A stretch of 17,415 bases of DNA, taken from the NCBI GenBank assembly GCA_046760445.1, contig JBHIEE010000059.1, positions 1 to 17,415 on the forward strand, read 5' to 3'. Positions 15,270 to 17,415 of this stretch are shown here, in pieces (position 1 is the first letter of the stretch; the number at the start of each line of letters is the position of its first letter). The DNA is from JBHIEE01 sp046760445 (GTDB lineage: Bacteria; Acidobacteriota; Aminicenantia; JdFR-78). Under the pieces are notes generated by a model that had not been told where the DNA came from, ran no database searches, and worked only from the letters and a program-made list of their open reading frames with translations. Both the position numbers and the translations under genes were made by a program.

Positions 15270-17108
15270 TTAAAGAATCTCAATAAATTGAGTAACTACC
15301 TCAACTCGCCCAAAAGGAGGGCTGATTTGGATTCCTTGGACCAAATCTTTGATTTTTAATAATATTTCCTGCGCAATAGCAATTCCTTCTTGGTATGCAT
15401 ACTCTGCTCCTTTTTCAGTCGCTTTCCTCATCCTGTCCATAATCTCTGGAGGAACCTGAGCTCCAGGAACTTCATTATTCATAAATTCAGCATTCCTCAA
15501 ACTGGCCAATGGCCATATCCCAGCCAAAATAGGAATGCGACAATGGGAAATTCTCTTCAAGAAATTTTCCAATAATTTAATGTCAAAAACAGGCTGAGTA
15601 ATAGCAAATTCTGCCCCAGCTTCAACTTTATACTCGAAACGTCTTATTTCATAATCTAAATTAATTGCTCCTGGATTAGCTCCTACTCCAATATGAAATC
15701 CAGTAGGTTTATTTAAAAATTTACCTCCCATATCAATACTCCGATTTAATGCATTAACCAGATTGCATAAACCAATGGAATCAACATCAAAAACAGCCGT
15801 CGCATCAGGATAATCACCCAATTTGGGAGGATCTCCAGTAATAATTAAGATGTTTTTTAATCCTTGGGCATAAACCCCTAATAAATCAGACTGCATCCCT
15901 AATAAATTTCTATCACGACAGGTATAATGAAGAACAGTTTCAATATTGACTCTATTCTCCAAAATAACAGACAAAGCCATCGCACTCATTCGAGCACTTG
16001 CTCTTGGTCCATCAGGAATATTGACACAATCAATTCTCTGTTTTTTTAGCCAATCAGCCTTTTCCAGTGCCTTGGTGGGATCATAACCTCTTGGAGGAAT
16101 AATTTCTACGCAAACAACAAATTTTCCTTCATCTAATTTTTTAGCTAACTGAGATTTCGTTCTCTTTTCAATTGGCTTAATTTGAGGCCTTTCTTCCAGC
16201 TCTGAAATAACCACTTTACTCACTTTCTTAGCTGGCTGGAGAGCTTTTATCGCTCCTCTTATTGCCTTTATATGAGTGGGAGTAGTTCCACAACATCCGC
16301 CAACTATTTTCACTCCTGATAGAATGAAGCGTTTGGCATATTCAGCAATATAATCAGGGGAACACAAATATATATTTCTTCCTTCTACATTTCGAGGAAC
16401 CCCGGCATTGGGCATAGCTGATAGAGGGACATCAGTCACTTTGGCCATTCTTTCAATACACTTCAAGGTAGCGACAGGGCCAACACTACAATTGACTCCA
16501 ATGACATCAGCTCTCCATTCCTCAAGTCTTTTAGTAAAAACTTCCGGAGATGTTCCATAGAGACTGTTCCCATCCTCTTCTATAGTCATTTGAGCAATTA
16601 TCGGTAAATCGCATAGTTTTTGAACCGCTTTAATTGCTTGATGAATTTCATTAACATCAGAAAAAGTCTCCAGAATAAATAAATCAACTCCTCCTTCTAA
16701 AAGCATCGAAGCCTGCTCATAAAATGCTTCCTCAGCTTCCTCGACAGAAATTGGACCCCAGGGTTCAATCTTCAAACCCAGTGGACCGATGGAGCCAGCC
16801 ACAAAGATTTCATTACCAGCAACCTCACGAGCCAACCTGGCTCCTGCTCTATTTATTTCTAATACTTTTTCAGTTAAACCAAATTTTTTAAGCTTATATC
16901 GATTAGCTCCAAAAGTATTGGTTTCAATTATATCTACTTTAGAGTCTATATACTCCTGATGGATCTCTTTAATTAAATCAGGGGAAGATAAATTCAACTC
17001 GTCGAAACAACTATTAAGAAATACCCCTTTATTGTAGAGCATAGTGCCCATTGCTCCATCACAAAGGAGCACTTTTTCCTTAAGCAATTTTAGGAATATT
17101 TCTTTCAT
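15270..17108 (-). CDS. Bifunctional homocysteine S-methyltransferase / methylenetetrahydrofolate reductase
   Basis: A 612-residue fusion. Residues 1-290 are a homocysteine S-methyltransferase domain: LLCDGAMGTML (14-24) and zinc-binding C207 (VNCSVGP) plus C272 and C273 (GGCCGTTP). A linker of about 25 residues follows. Residues ~325-612 are a flavin-dependent 5,10-methylenetetrahydrofolate reductase barrel (VEIIPPRGYDP 334-344, ITGDPPKLGDYP 423-434, VGANPGAINLD 475-485). The pair would make methyl-THF and pass methyl groups to homocysteine, giving methionine. The methyltransferase part resembles the N-terminal domain of MetH but has no cobalamin-binding domain, so the methyl donor is uncertain (another cobalamin protein, or SAM/SMM as in MmuM). 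This fusion is known in other bacteria (YitJ type). The start ATG lacks a good Shine-Dalgarno. It is convergent with the protease gene (35-bp gap). Confidence 0.93.
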   Translation of the reverse strand: MKEIFLKLLKEKVLLCDGAMGTMLYNKGVFLNSCFDELNLSSPDLIKEIHQEYIDSKVDIIETNTFGANRYKLKKFGLTEKVLEINRAGARLAREVAGNEIFVAGSIGPLGLKIEPWGPISVEEAEEAFYEQASMLLEGGVDLFILETFSDVNEIHQAIKAVQKLCDLPIIAQMTIEEDGNSLYGTSPEVFTKRLEEWRADVIGVNCSVGPVATLKCIERMAKVTDVPLSAMPNAGVPRNVEGRNIYLCSPDYIAEYAKRFILSGVKIVGGCCGTTPTHIKAIRGAIKALQPAKKVSKVVISELEERPQIKPIEKRTKSQLAKKLDEGKFVVCVEIIPPRGYDPTKALEKADWLKKQRIDCVNIPDGPRASARMSAMALSVILENRVNIETVLHYTCRDRNLLGMQSDLLGVYAQGLKNILIITGDPPKLGDYPDATAVFDVDSIGLCNLVNALNRSIDMGGKFLNKPTGFHIGVGANPGAINLDYEIRRFEYKVEAGAEFAITQPVFDIKLLENFLKRISHCRIPILAGIWPLASLRNAEFMNNEVPGAQVPPEIMDRMRKATEKGAEYAYQEGIAIAQEILLKIKDLVQGIQISPPFGRVEVVTQFIEIL

Positions 17109-17170
17109 TTTTAGCCAGAAAATAACATTTTTCTTTCATCAAGTCAATATAAATGTAAATAGACGTAGAT

Positions 17171-17200
17171 ATTATAAGGGTGTTTAAATAATCCTAACAA
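17171..17200 (-). promoter_or_regulatory. Candidate promoter for the methyltransferase/reductase gene
   Basis: On the minus strand TTGTTA (17200-17195) precedes a consensus TATAAT (17176-17171) by 18 bp, leaving a leader of about 55 bases. A second candidate, TTGACT (17147-17142) and TATTTT (17124-17119) with 17 bp between, would start transcription only a few bases before the ATG; that would fit the missing Shine-Dalgarno, but its -10 box is weaker. Confidence 0.45.
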
Positions 17201-17326
17201 AGAGAAGATATTCAAAAATTCCAAATATCAAAAACATTAAATCGTGAAGAGTAAGGAGTAAAGAGTAAAGTGATAAACAACACCTTGCGACTTACACTTC
17301 TTAGATTTGAAATTTAGTCATTTGAA

Positions 17327-17380
17327 ATTCATTTGGCATTTGCCTGCCTGCCGGGCAGGCAGGGATTTTGGACTTTGGAT
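17327..17380 (+). repeat. Partial repeat relative C with nested palindrome
   Basis: Left part 17327-17342 and right part 17364-17380 together match the core of copy A (43-75) at all but two of 33 positions. Between them sits a 21-bp GC-rich palindrome (17343-17363) that is absent from A and B. The flanks of C do not continue the A/B sequence, so only the core is shared. Confidence 0.75.
17343..17363. repeat. 21-bp GC-rich perfect palindrome
   Basis: Arms cctgcctgcc and ggcaggcagg surround a single central g, so the 10-bp arms are perfect complements. The GC richness contrasts sharply with the AT-rich surroundings. It resembles REP/MITE-like hairpin units. A T-run occurs about 18 bases to its right, too far for a classic intrinsic terminator. 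Confidence 0.85.
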
Positions 17381-17415
17381 TTTTTGATAAGTATAATAAT
17401 TGTTTTGGTCATTTG

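Larger units (their letters stand above)
17109..17415. other. 307-bp gene-free right end: promoter region plus repeat words
   Basis: No coding sequence is visible. Next to the gene lies a candidate promoter. Further right are a direct-repeat stretch of agtaa words (17246-17272), two copies of atttgaaatt (17305-17314, 17320-17329) and a partial relative of repeats A and B with a nested palindrome. I saw no SAM or cobalamin riboswitch hallmark in the ~55-base leader. Confidence 0.75.

Noticed and set aside
17109..17200. SAM or cobalamin riboswitch upstream of the methyltransferase/reductase gene
   Set aside because: The leader after the likely promoter is only about 55 bases and shows no conserved riboswitch core.

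Overview
The window is an AT-rich stretch of chromosome from a diderm (Gram-negative-type) bacterium. It encodes lipid A enzymes (LpxA, LpxI), the outer-membrane assembly factor BamA with a Skp/OmpH chaperone, and a Lol-type lipoprotein exporter, so the organism has an outer membrane and very probably makes lipid A. Gene content, tight packing and the style of the intergenic repeats resemble uncultured bacterial lineages known from metagenomes, but the sequence alone does not fix the phylum. Both ends of the window lie in dispersed repeats, as is common at the ends of metagenome contigs.

Layout. Positions 183-11051, all on the minus strand and read from right to left, hold a compact ten-gene block: nusB, lysS, a LolC/E-type permease, lolD, bamA, skp/ompH, fabZ, lpxA, lpxI, a Gfo/Idh oxidoreductase and, last, an AmpC-like serine hydrolase (eleven genes counting nusB). 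Neighbours mostly overlap or lie within 25 bp. The only larger gap is 85 bp in front of bamA, so co-transcription is likely. The block joins transcription and translation factors with envelope biogenesis: the Lol exporter moves lipoproteins, BamA and Skp insert outer-membrane proteins, and FabZ, LpxA and LpxI make acyl chains and the early lipid A intermediates. lpxD, usually found between skp and fabZ in this gene order, and lpxB, usually found at the end, are absent from the cluster.

Upstream of nusB is a 323-bp gene-free spacer, then ribH and an enoyl-CoA hydratase gene on the minus strand. Divergent from these, on the plus strand, is a LonB-type AAA protease (12814-15234). Convergent with the protease gene is a long minus-strand gene for a homocysteine S-methyltransferase / methylenetetrahydrofolate reductase fusion (15270-17108). 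It is followed by 307 bp of promoter and repeat sequence to the window end.

The most distinctive non-coding feature is a pair of about 156-160 bp near-identical inverted repeats, at 1-156 and 11063-11222. They flank the whole nusB-to-hydrolase block, and the right copy splits the usual ribH-nusB neighbourhood. A third, partial relative at 17327-17380 shares the repeat core but has a 21-bp GC-rich palindrome inserted in it. I saw no tRNA, rRNA, CRISPR array, transposase or recognisable defence system. Most genes are conserved housekeeping genes. The points of interest are the repeats, the composition of the lipid A cluster, the single Lol permease and the terminal hydrolase.
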